The position numbers were made by a program, and so were the translations under genes. From positions 1 to 32,707 of the forward strand of contig JBGTHB010000134.1 in the NCBI GenBank assembly GCA_041746415.1: a DNA stretch of 32,707 nt, written 5' to 3'. The stretch is from JBGTHB01 sp041746415 (lineage in GTDB: Bacteria > Pseudomonadota > Gammaproteobacteria > Coxiellales > Coxiellaceae). Under the pieces are notes generated by a model that was not told where the DNA came from, made no database searches, and saw only the letters and a program-made list of their open reading frames with translations. Positions 1 to 8,235 of this stretch are shown here, one piece after another; position 1 is the stretch's first letter, and each line of letters starts with the position of its first letter.

Positions 1-1
1 C

Positions 2-259
2 TTTAGAAATTCGCGTGATTACTATGATAAATCTACAGTGCGTGATCATCTTAAGAAAATTAAAAAACCACTGATGGTGATGCACGCCTATGATGATCCA
101 TTGGTACCACGGGGAGCCATACCCACTTTTAATGAGTTATCTGCCACGACTAATTTAATTCTCACCGATCATGGTGGCCACTTAGGATTTTTAACCGCAC
201 GTTCGCCGTGGGAGCTTGATTATTGGTGGCGTCAACGCATGCTTGAATTCCTTAAATAA
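2..259 (+). CDS. YheT-like alpha/beta hydrolase, C-terminal part (5' truncated by window edge)
   Basis: The reading frame is open from base 2, so this is the last 85 codons of a gene starting outside the window. The visible part has the end of an alpha/beta-hydrolase fold: a strand followed by HAYDDPLVP, where the second acid of the triad usually lies, then DHGGHLGF, which carries the catalytic histidine. The HGGHxGF signature and the spacing match the YheT/ABHD1-3 family of predicted esterases, whose physiological substrate is poorly known. The serine nucleophile lies upstream and cannot be checked. The GTG at base 38 is internal and not a real start. The gene is followed after 14 bp by a membrane glycosyltransferase-like gene on the same strand, so co-transcription is possible. 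Confidence 0.75.
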   Translation, partial: FRNSRDYYDKSTVRDHLKKIKKPLMVMHAYDDPLVPRGAIPTFNELSATTNLILTDHGGHLGFLTARSPWELDYWWRQRMLEFLK

Positions 260-273
260 GGTTCCTTGAATAT

Positions 274-2226
274 GTGATTAGTAGCTGGTATAAACAGCCA
301 GGCTCATTAACATCTGAGGCGAGCGTGCTGTTTTTGTTAGGGTTGCTAATAGTCGGTTCTTGTTTTGCTTTTACTAAGTTAACCCGTTTTGGAATCGAGT
401 GCGCGCCTTTTTTTATTGTTTCCAGTCTGATCTTGATTCTCTATATTTTTGCTTACGCTAACCTGCTTGAGACAGGTATTCATGTTGAGTTTGCTTTAAT
501 GGCCGTGACAAGTTGTTTTGCAGCGGTGGTTTTGTATCGAGATCGTCAGCAGCTATTCACTCGCTATTTAACGCCGGGCTTTGTGTTATTTTTATTATTT
601 TTATTACTGCTTTGTGGCTTTGCATTACATTCCAAGTTATCCATGTGGGATGAATTTTCACATTGGGCGCCACACGCTGCATCTCTTTATTATACCAACG
701 CTTTCCCCACTGCTGATGCAAATTTGGGCCATATGAGTTATCCACCAGGGGCAGCCTTGTTTCAATATTTATTTCCCTATTCGAGTGCTGAGTTTTCTGT
801 TGCTGCTGTTTACGTTGCTCAAACAATTTTAATTTTTTCACCGTTGGTAGTGCTGACACGAGGCGTTACTTGGCAACAATGGCCTGTTGCTGGCGCTGTA
901 TTAGTTATCATTTACGTACTGTTAAGTTTGATGCACGCCACATTAGGACCTGTGCCGTCGCTCTACATGGAAACATTGCTGGCGGTGTATTGGGGATCCA
1001 TGGTGGCGTTTTATTATTTTTCCGATAAAAAAATTACCGCTATTTTGTATTTGCTGCCTATTTCTATGACGTTCATGCTGTTCAAAATCGAGTTACTGCC
1101 GTTTCTGGTTATTGCTGTTTCTCTTATTATGTTGGATCAGGCGCTGCGACAAGATAAAAGAATTTGGTTAACCCCAATACTAATCGTTATGGGTTGGCTG
1201 TGCTTTTACACTTGGCATTTGTACTTAAATGAAATTCAGGTTGTCATCACCAGAGCAATTGCAAAATCATCAGTTGATATTGTTAGACAATTCACACATT
1301 GGAATTTTAATGATTGGCAGCAATTAACGATTGCACATTTTATTCATAAATCCGTTATCCAATCATGGTTGTTGCTTGTTTACATGATTATGTCAGGTGC
1401 GTTGATATTAAAGACTAAAGGCGCACAGCGGTTAACTATAATATTTTCAAACGCTTTCCTTTTGTTTGCCTACTTTGCATTCTTGTTTAGCTTGTTAATT
1501 GAGTATCTCTATAATTTTTCGGTGCATGAAGCGATTGCATTAGCTTCCTACAATCGTTATATGAATATTTTTCAATGTGGTTGGCTGTTGATTTTAATGG
1601 CGCAGTGGTTGGCCTGGTTTTATAAAAAAAAGCACAGTGTGACAAAAATTCAAAAAATAATTACTGTAATTATGTTACTTGTGCTGTCAATTGTGATGTG
1701 TTTTTTGTTTTATGCTAAGTCAAAAAAATTGAGTCAAAGCGATGGTACTTGGTATATTCAAACACAAGTGGAAAAAATCGCTAGTGCGGTGAAAAAAAAG
1801 GTGGGTAAAGAGAATAAGGTGTTTATCGTTTGGCAAAACTCCAGCGGTCTTGAGTACGCCATATTGGCTTATCAGATGATGCCAATCAAACCTTATAATT
1901 CCAGTTGCAATTCTTTTGGCAGGCCTTATGCAAAAAGTGATTATTACAGTTGCGACTTATCGAAAAAGCAATTTCTAGCTCAAAGTGCCAAAGCCAACTT
2001 TGTGTTGCTTGCCTATACAGATAAACAATTTTGGAAACGTTATGGTGCTGTGTTTGGTAAAATGCCTGAGCCTGTGGCGTCGTATTATCTTTGCGATCCC
2101 TCGTTTAATAAAAGCCAATCAAAAAAACAATGCGCCAACATTGTACAGCATGCTTATTTGTACCGTGTGCAAAACACAAATAATGGCGTTGTATTGACGG
2201 GTGTGAGTGCTGGAGAAAAACAATGA
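274..2226 (+). CDS. Polytopic membrane protein, probable GT-C-type glycosyltransferase
   Basis: A 650-residue protein starting at GTG 274; the ATG two bases earlier runs straight into a stop. About ten or more hydrophobic segments occupy residues 15-500, followed by a soluble C-terminal domain of about 150 residues with several cysteines. A first extracytoplasmic loop with WDEFSHW (residues 125-131, acidic pair D126-E127) followed by a YPPG stretch resembles the Asp/Glu catalytic loop of GT-C enzymes (PMT/ArnT-like), which use polyprenyl-phosphate sugars on the periplasmic side. The next gene encodes a dolichyl-phosphate-sugar-synthase-like GT2 and overlaps by 4 bp, which fits: one enzyme makes the lipid-linked donor, the other uses it. 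The acceptor (LPS, protein or polymer) is unknown. Family placement is inference; the topology and the acidic loop are seen directly. Confidence 0.55.
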   Translation: MISSWYKQPGSLTSEASVLFLLGLLIVGSCFAFTKLTRFGIECAPFFIVSSLILILYIFAYANLLETGIHVEFALMAVTSCFAAVVLYRDRQQLFTRYLTPGFVLFLLFLLLLCGFALHSKLSMWDEFSHWAPHAASLYYTNAFPTADANLGHMSYPPGAALFQYLFPYSSAEFSVAAVYVAQTILIFSPLVVLTRGVTWQQWPVAGAVLVIIYVLLSLMHATLGPVPSLYMETLLAVYWGSMVAFYYFSDKKITAILYLLPISMTFMLFKIELLPFLVIAVSLIMLDQALRQDKRIWLTPILIVMGWLCFYTWHLYLNEIQVVITRAIAKSSVDIVRQFTHWNFNDWQQLTIAHFIHKSVIQSWLLLVYMIMSGALILKTKGAQRLTIIFSNAFLLFAYFAFLFSLLIEYLYNFSVHEAIALASYNRYMNIFQCGWLLILMAQWLAWFYKKKHSVTKIQKIITVIMLLVLSIVMCFLFYAKSKKLSQSDGTWYIQTQVEKIASAVKKKVGKENKVFIVWQNSSGLEYAILAYQMMPIKPYNSSCNSFGRPYAKSDYYSCDLSKKQFLAQSAKANFVLLAYTDKQFWKRYGAVFGKMPEPVASYYLCDPSFNKSQSKKQCANIVQHAYLYRVQNTNNGVVLTGVSAGEKQ

Positions 2227-3143
2227 ATAAAGATGTGAAAATAGCGGCACTGGTGCCTTGTTATAACGAAGAGTTAACCATCGCTCAGGTCGTTGCGGAT
2301 TTTAAACGTTACTTGCCGCAAGCCACAGTGTATGTATATGACAATAATTCAACTGACAATACGATTGCAGTTGCAAAGCAAGCAGGTGCTGATGTTAAAA
2401 AGGTGATGCCAAAAGGCAAGGGCAATGTGATTCGGCGTATGTTTGCTGATATAGATGCGGATGTGTATGTGATTGTGGACGGTGATGCCACCTATGATTT
2501 AAGCGTTGTAAATAATTTAGTGAATCGCTTGGTAGATGATGAGTTAGATATGGTGGTAGGAACGCGCTCTAATAACAAAGAGGCTTATCGATTAGGGCAC
2601 CAATGGGGTAATCGTGTATTTAATAACATTATTTCTTTTTTCTTTGGTTCCAAATTTACTGATATTTTTTCAGGTTACCGCGTTTTTTCTAAGCGTTTTG
2701 TCAAATCATTTCCTGCTGAATCCGCTGGTTTTGATACCGAAACAGAAATAACGATTCATGCGTTACAGCTTTCGATGGCATGCGCTGAAATGCGCACTGA
2801 TTATAAGGCGCGGCCAGAAAATTCGCACAGTAAGCTTAATAAATTTCGCGATGGCTTTAATATCTTGTTACGCATCATGGTGTTATTAAAAGAAACACGT
2901 CCACTATTTTTCTTTGGTTGCATTTTTATATTGCTGGCATTGAGTTCAATAGGAATTTATATTCCCGTTTTTATTACTTATTTAAAAATTGGGCTGATTC
3001 CTCGGTTGCCTACTACCGTTTTATGTTCTGCGATGATGTTGTTGGCATTTTTAAGCCTAGTGTGCGGTTTAATATTGGATAGCGTGTCGCGTTTGAAACG
3101 AAATATTAAGTATTATTTTTATCTGCTGATAGATAAGCATTAA
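2223..3143 (+). CDS. Family 2 glycosyltransferase with C-terminal membrane anchor (polyprenyl-phosphate sugar synthase-like)
   Basis: A 306-residue GT-A fold enzyme. The N-terminal strand and loop VPCYNEE (residues 11-17), the DNNSTDNT nucleotide-binding segment (40-47), and VDGDATYD (85-92), which holds the metal-binding DxD-type D86-G-D88, are typical of the DPM1/GtrB group that transfers a sugar from a nucleotide donor to polyprenyl phosphate. Two hydrophobic helices (about 228-254 and 264-287) and a basic C-terminus would anchor it in the inner membrane with the active site in the cytoplasm. The start ATG overlaps the stop of the preceding GT-C-like gene (ATGA), with a GGAG ribosome site inside that gene, so the two are translationally coupled. 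The sugar is not predictable. Confidence 0.82.
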   Translation: MNKDVKIAALVPCYNEELTIAQVVADFKRYLPQATVYVYDNNSTDNTIAVAKQAGADVKKVMPKGKGNVIRRMFADIDADVYVIVDGDATYDLSVVNNLVNRLVDDELDMVVGTRSNNKEAYRLGHQWGNRVFNNIISFFFGSKFTDIFSGYRVFSKRFVKSFPAESAGFDTETEITIHALQLSMACAEMRTDYKARPENSHSKLNKFRDGFNILLRIMVLLKETRPLFFFGCIFILLALSSIGIYIPVFITYLKIGLIPRLPTTVLCSAMMLLAFLSLVCGLILDSVSRLKRNIKYYFYLLIDKH

Positions 3144-3190
3144 ATCATGCGGTTTTCTTGAATTATTAGCCGCAGTCCGTTTTCTCTTCG

Positions 3191-3213
3191 TTGCGAATCC
3201 GCGACGCAATCCA
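3191..3213 (+). repeat. Short REP-like intergenic repeat fragment
   Basis: The 117-bp gap between the convergent GT2 and valS genes contains TTGCGAATCCGCGACGCAAT followed by CCA. It resembles a shortened version of the 37-bp palindromic units at 14098-14134 and 31463-31564, sharing the TTGCGA start and the CAATCCA end. I see no convincing intrinsic terminator in this gap. Only a partial match, so assignment to the family is tentative. Confidence 0.4.
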
Positions 3214-3261
3214 CAAGTTAGTGCAATTGCTAAACATGGATCTCGCCGCTTGCTGAGCGCA

Positions 3262-6024
3262 TCATAAACTTTGAATGCGCGTTAAATTAGCCTCAAGTTG
3301 TTGTTTCGCATGCTGCGCTTGATTTAATTTGCTGCGTTCGTTTTCCACTACAGCTACAGGCGCTTTTGCTACGTAACTGTCATTGTTCAGTTTGGTTTGT
3401 GATCTAACGATCTCTTGATCCAATTTATTGATTTCTTTTTGCAAACGAGCGATTTCATCTTGTTTATCAATTAAATCAGTTAAGGGGATATGCACTTCCA
3501 GTGTATCAATAATTTTAGCGGCGGTGGCGGCGATTTCATTTTCATTTTGGCACCAGCTGGTGTTTTCGATGCGTGCTAGTATGCGGATGGGTTCGACTAA
3601 CGCTGTAGTAAGTAGTTTGTCTTGTTGGCTGCCTTTGTTAAAAATCAGTGGGATTTTTTTATTGGGGCTGACATTCATTTCGCTGCGGATGGTGCGCACG
3701 GCAACGACAATTTTTTGCAACCAAGCAATAGCCGTTTCAGCGTCTTGATTTACACAATCGGTATTGACGCTGGGAAAGCGAGTGAGCGCAATGCTTTTTG
3801 CTTTAGTGCCAACCAAAGGCGACACGCGTTGCCAAATTTCTTCAGTAATGTAGGGCGTGATCGGATGAAGCAGACGTAAAATTTGCTCAAGCACTTCAAT
3901 TAGAGTGACGCGGGTACCGCGTTTTTCGCTTGGTTTTGCATTTGGATTATTTAAAACACATTTGGCTAGTTCTAAATACCAGTCGCAATACTCGTTCCAT
4001 ACGAATTCATACAGCGATTGCGCCAGCAAATCAAAACGATAGTCGGTAAAATTACGTGTGGTGGTTTCGATCACGCGTTGTAAACGTGATTGAATCCACT
4101 CATCAGCGAGACTAAACTGTAATGGTTTTTCAGCATCAATGTCTTCACCTTCAACGTTCATCAATACAAAGCGTGCTGCGTTCCACAATTTGTTGCAAAA
4201 ATTACGATAGCCTTCAATGCGACCCATATCAAAATTAATATCACGTCCAGTATTTGCCAGCGCACAAAATGTGAAGCGCAAGGCGTCAGTGCCGAAGGCG
4301 GGAATACCATTAGCAAATTCTTCACGTGTTTGTTTTGCAACTTGTTCACGCATTTTGGGTTGCATCAAACCGTGGGTGCGTTTTTCAATCAGGCTAGCAA
4401 GATCAATGCCATCTATTAAATCAATGGGATCGAGCACATTCCCTTTGCTTTTTGACATTTTTTTGCCATGGCGGTCGCGAATTAAGCCAGTTACATAAAC
4501 ATGCTTAAAGGGAACTTGACCAGTTAATTTAATTCCCATCATCACCATGCGCGCCACCCAAAAGAAAATAATATCAAAACCCGTTACCAGCACGTTTGAA
4601 GGATAAAATGTTTTGAACTCAGCTGTTTTGTCAGGCCAGCCCAGAGTGGCAAAAGGCCACAAGCTGGCTGAAAACCAAGTGTCTAAGACGTCATTGTCTT
4701 GTGTTAATTGCAATGTTTGGGGCAAGTTGTGTTTTTGACGAATTTCATTTTCATTATGACCAACATAAATTGTATGGTTGTCGTCATACCACACCGGAAT
4801 ACGATGCCCCCACCATAATTGTCTGCTGATGCACCAGTCTTGAATATTCTCTAGCCATTGCCGATACGTTTTTTGCCAGGCTTCAGGAATAAAATTCAGC
4901 TCGCCCGTTTCAAGTGCCTTCAATGCTGGCTGAGCTAACTCTTTGGCATTCACAAACCACTGGTCCGTTAAATAAGGTTCGATAATGGCATTGCTGCGTT
5001 CACCACGTGGTAAAGAGAGCAAATGCGGTTGTTCCTTTTCTAATAAATTTTGGGCGTTGAGATCAGCTAAAATAAGTTTGCGCGCAGCGAAGCGGTCTAA
5101 GCCACGATATTTTTCAGGCGCATTATCATTAATTGTGGCGCTAGCAGTAAAAATATTTATTTCAGGCAATTTATGACGCTTACCCATTTCGTTGTCGTTA
5201 AAATCATGTGCCGGAGTAATTTTGACGCAACCGCTACCAAATTCTTTATCAACGTAGTCGTCGCCAATAATTGGAATTTCACGTCCTACTAACGGCAACT
5301 TTATTTTTTTGCCAATTAAAGCTTGGTAACGTGCATCATCGGGATGAACCGCAACCGCTGCATCACCTAACATCGTTTCAGGTCGGGTAGTGGCAATAAC
5401 CACGTATTGATCAGAATCACACAGCGGATAACGAATATGCCATAAAGTGCCAGACACTTGCTCTGTTTCCACTTCCAAATCTGAAATAGCGGTTTGTAGC
5501 ACCGGATCCCAATTGACTAAGCGCTTACCGCGATAAATTAAGCCTTCTTTATAAAGACGTGAAAAAGCTTCGTAGGTGGCTTTAGACATGCCTTCGTCAA
5601 GACTAAAACGCAGTCGTGACCAGTCTAACGATAAACCCAGCCGCCCCATTTGATTAATAATCGAGTTGCCGGATTCGTGACGCCATTGCCATATGCGCTC
5701 CACAAATTTTTCACGGCCTAAGTCGTGACGAGTTTGATTTTGTTGCGCCAGCTGACGTTCAACCACCATTTGTGTGGCAATACCAGCGTGATCTGTGCCG
5801 CCTTGCCATAATGTGTTGTCGCCCAACATGCGGTGATAACGAATTAGCGCATCCATTAATGTATGTTGAAAACCATGCCCCATGTGTAAAGTACCAGTGA
5901 CATTGGGTGGTGGCAGCATAATACAATAAGCTGTGCCATGTCCCGAAGGCGTGCCAAGCTGCGTTTTTTGCCAGTGCTGTTGCCAATGTGCTTCTAACTG
6001 CTTGGGGTTATATGTGGTTTCCAT
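3262..6024 (-). CDS. valS: Valyl-tRNA synthetase
   Basis: Class Ia aminoacyl-tRNA synthetase that charges tRNA-Val and edits misactivated threonine. Using the ATG at 6024 (protein begins METTYNPKQ), the product is 920 residues, slightly shorter than the E. coli enzyme. The HIGH-type signature appears as PPNVTGTLHMGHG near the N-terminus and the KMSKS loop as GKKMSKSKGN in the middle. The inserted editing domain, the anticodon-binding helical domain and the C-terminal tRNA-contacting coiled coil (rich in K/E/Q, ending RIQSL) follow in the expected order. The reading frame extends 32 codons further upstream, but that part has no family similarity and overlaps the start of divergent lptF. An AGG ribosome site lies 9 bases before ATG 6024. 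Confidence 0.96.
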   Translation of the reverse strand: METTYNPKQLEAHWQQHWQKTQLGTPSGHGTAYCIMLPPPNVTGTLHMGHGFQHTLMDALIRYHRMLGDNTLWQGGTDHAGIATQMVVERQLAQQNQTRHDLGREKFVERIWQWRHESGNSIINQMGRLGLSLDWSRLRFSLDEGMSKATYEAFSRLYKEGLIYRGKRLVNWDPVLQTAISDLEVETEQVSGTLWHIRYPLCDSDQYVVIATTRPETMLGDAAVAVHPDDARYQALIGKKIKLPLVGREIPIIGDDYVDKEFGSGCVKITPAHDFNDNEMGKRHKLPEINIFTASATINDNAPEKYRGLDRFAARKLILADLNAQNLLEKEQPHLLSLPRGERSNAIIEPYLTDQWFVNAKELAQPALKALETGELNFIPEAWQKTYRQWLENIQDWCISRQLWWGHRIPVWYDDNHTIYVGHNENEIRQKHNLPQTLQLTQDNDVLDTWFSASLWPFATLGWPDKTAEFKTFYPSNVLVTGFDIIFFWVARMVMMGIKLTGQVPFKHVYVTGLIRDRHGKKMSKSKGNVLDPIDLIDGIDLASLIEKRTHGLMQPKMREQVAKQTREEFANGIPAFGTDALRFTFCALANTGRDINFDMGRIEGYRNFCNKLWNAARFVLMNVEGEDIDAEKPLQFSLADEWIQSRLQRVIETTTRNFTDYRFDLLAQSLYEFVWNEYCDWYLELAKCVLNNPNAKPSEKRGTRVTLIEVLEQILRLLHPITPYITEEIWQRVSPLVGTKAKSIALTRFPSVNTDCVNQDAETAIAWLQKIVVAVRTIRSEMNVSPNKKIPLIFNKGSQQDKLLTTALVEPIRILARIENTSWCQNENEIAATAAKIIDTLEVHIPLTDLIDKQDEIARLQKEINKLDQEIVRSQTKLNNDSYVAKAPVAVVENERSKLNQAQHAKQQLEANLTRIQSL

Positions 6025-6077
6025 TACAATACGCCTCACAAAAGGGGCTATTTTTTCACAAAAGGCGTGGGTTGTCA

Positions 6078-7163
6078 GTGGTAATTTTCCGTTACTTGTC
6101 TCGAGAAGTGATTGCGGCAATGCTGGCTACGGTAATTGTGCTGCTGATTATTTTTATCAGCAACCAGTTTGTTCATTACTTAAACGATGCCGCACAAGGC
6201 AAAATAACAACGCAGTCAGTATTTGAATTGATGTCGATCCAAGTGCCGTTGTTGTTGGGATTTTTGCTACCACTGAGTTGGTATTTAGCCATTTTGCTGA
6301 CAATTGGTCGTTGGTGCGCGGATCACGAGTTAATCGCTTTGTTTTCGTGTGGCTACAGTCGGGCGCATTTACTGCGAACCATTGTGCTGGTCAGTGTGGT
6401 GATGACGTTGGTGGTAGGTTGGTTGATGTTGTATGTGGAGTCGCGCATGCAGGTGCAACGAGCTGAAATATTAAAACGCGCCGTTAGCAGCGCCTCACTC
6501 AACAAAATTTCAGCCGGCCGTTTTCAAACGCTGGGCAGTGGTAGTGGTAAAGTTTTTTATACTGAACATGTTTCAGATAATCACGCCAAAATGCGAAATG
6601 TATTGTTTGTTGAAAGTCAGCCCAGTCAAACCTATGCCAATCAATTACAATGGGATATCGTTAGCGCCGATACGGCATACGAAGCTCCTTATAATAATGA
6701 TGGTAATTTTTTGATATTTGAAAATGGAAATCGTTATATTGGTGTGCCGGGTGAGCTGGATTATAAGAAAATTCATTTCAAACGTTATGGTCTGCGTTTG
6801 AATGTGGCGAATTTAACGATTGGTCTGGACGTGCCCTTAATGACCACAACAGAGTTACTGGCGTTACAATATAAAAATAATTTTGCGGCGGCTGAATTGC
6901 AGTGGCGTATTGCTATGCCCATTTCCTTGTTGATTTTAACGTTATTGGCGATACCGTTAAGTGAAGTGAATCCGCGCAGTGGTAAGTTTGGCCGATTTTT
7001 ACCGGCTATTTTACTTTATATTGTGTACGCCAACTTAATGTTAATGACACGTGCTTGGATTCAAAAAGGAATTATCGCACCCTGGTTAGGTATGTGGTGG
7101 GTGCACGGTTTATTTTTATTATTAGCTATTATATTAATTATTTGGCGTTTTAAGAAAAGGTAA
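6078..7163 (+). CDS. lptF: LPS export ABC transporter permease LptF
   Basis: Inner-membrane permease that, with LptG and the LptB ATPase, extracts lipopolysaccharide and feeds it to the Lpt bridge. The family's typical N-terminus (IIFRYLxREV) is matched by VVIFRYLSREVI, so I place the start at GTG 6078 (361 residues); TTG 6072, with AAAGG just upstream, is an alternative. The open frame runs back to 5988 inside valS, but that extension is not family-like. One N-terminal membrane helix is followed by others at about residues 65-115, then a periplasmic beta-jellyroll (about residues 135-240), then three C-terminal helices containing SEVNPRSGKFGRF, a conserved cytoplasmic loop. Followed after 4 bp by lptG. 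Confidence 0.92.
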   Translation: MVIFRYLSREVIAAMLATVIVLLIIFISNQFVHYLNDAAQGKITTQSVFELMSIQVPLLLGFLLPLSWYLAILLTIGRWCADHELIALFSCGYSRAHLLRTIVLVSVVMTLVVGWLMLYVESRMQVQRAEILKRAVSSASLNKISAGRFQTLGSGSGKVFYTEHVSDNHAKMRNVLFVESQPSQTYANQLQWDIVSADTAYEAPYNNDGNFLIFENGNRYIGVPGELDYKKIHFKRYGLRLNVANLTIGLDVPLMTTTELLALQYKNNFAAAELQWRIAMPISLLILTLLAIPLSEVNPRSGKFGRFLPAILLYIVYANLMLMTRAWIQKGIIAPWLGMWWVHGLFLLLAIILIIWRFKKR

Positions 7164-7167
7164 ATTA

Positions 7168-8223
7168 GTGCGCATACTTACACGTTATGTTGGTTCAAAT
7201 TTAATTCGTTCGACTGCATTGGTAATCTTAGTGTTGATTGCTGTTGAAGGACTACTCGAATTTATTGGTCAGATGTCAGATATTGGTGTAGCACAGTACA
7301 GTATGTGGGACGCGTTTTTATTTTCGTTGATGCAACTGCCAGCCGAATTATATCAACTCTTTCCCATGGCAGGTTTTTTGGGTTGTTTGCTTGGGTTGGG
7401 TCAGTTAGCTTCAACGAGCCAACTATTAGTGATGCGCGCCAGTGGGGTGTCAAAATCACGTGTTGCTTGGACAGTAGTTAAAACAGCGCTGACGATGATG
7501 TTTTTTGTGATGATTATTGGCGAAGGTGTCGCGCCTATGTTACAGCTGAGCGCGCAACAAATGAAAGCGGCTGAGATGGTGCAGGTTAAAAAATTACAGG
7601 ATATTTGGTTGCGCAATGGTGAGCAGTATGTGCATTTTGGCGAAGTGGTTAATCCATTGACGATCAACCAGGTGGAATTGTTTATGATTGATCAACAGCA
7701 TAATTTATTAAGTGCTGCCTATGCGCCACGAGCAATTTACCAAAATAATCATTGGGTAATGCAACAGGTTAAGCAAACCTTGTTTGGTAAAGACAAAGTG
7801 AGCGCGCGGCATTTTGCTGCGCTGCCTTTGAATGTAATTTTCAAGACAAGCGCGTACCAAAATGAAGATGACGAGGTGCAGCAATATTCCATTATGGATT
7901 TAATTAAAACCATACATTATCGTAAGCGTGCAGGATTGAATGTGGTTTCATACCAATTCTCTTTATGGCAACGATTGATGAAACCGATTATGGCGATAGT
8001 GATGATTTGCTTAGGCGTACCCTTTATTTTTGGTAGTCTGCGCAGTGCCAGTATGGGATTGCGCGTTTTAACTGGGGTGATGGTGGGCTTTGCTTTTTAT
8101 TTGTCGAATCAATTTTTTGGGCCAATTGCGATGATTTATCAGGTGCCGCCGCTGTTGGCGGCTGGGTTACCAACCGTTATATTTGCTGTGGCTTGTGTTA
8201 TCCTTTTGCGGCGCACAGTTTAG
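7168..8223 (+). CDS. lptG: LPS export ABC transporter permease LptG
   Basis: Partner permease of LptF in the LptB2FG complex at the inner membrane. The product is 351 residues from GTG 7168, beginning with the family-typical RILTRYVGSNLIRS amphipathic and first membrane segment. Its layout is that of LptG: three N-terminal helices, a periplasmic jellyroll domain (about residues 135-260), and C-terminal helices with the GSLRSASMGLR loop. The start lies 4 bp after the lptF stop, with an AAGG ribosome site in the last codons of lptF, so the two are coupled. prfC follows after 12 bp on the same strand, which suggests one transcript through 9816. Confidence 0.93.
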   Translation: MRILTRYVGSNLIRSTALVILVLIAVEGLLEFIGQMSDIGVAQYSMWDAFLFSLMQLPAELYQLFPMAGFLGCLLGLGQLASTSQLLVMRASGVSKSRVAWTVVKTALTMMFFVMIIGEGVAPMLQLSAQQMKAAEMVQVKKLQDIWLRNGEQYVHFGEVVNPLTINQVELFMIDQQHNLLSAAYAPRAIYQNNHWVMQQVKQTLFGKDKVSARHFAALPLNVIFKTSAYQNEDDEVQQYSIMDLIKTIHYRKRAGLNVVSYQFSLWQRLMKPIMAIVMICLGVPFIFGSLRSASMGLRVLTGVMVGFAFYLSNQFFGPIAMIYQVPPLLAAGLPTVIFAVACVILLRRTV

Positions 8224-8235
8224 TGAGATTGAGCT

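Noticed and set aside
3257..3280. Perfect 6-bp hairpin GCGCAT/ATGCGC over the valS stop codon as a terminator
   Set aside because: The stem is short, the loop is 12 bases and no T-run follows on either strand.
5988..6077. Extended N-terminus of LptF from ATG 5988
   Set aside because: The extra 30 residues overlap the valS start on the other strand and do not resemble the family; the typical LptF start begins at VVIFRYL.
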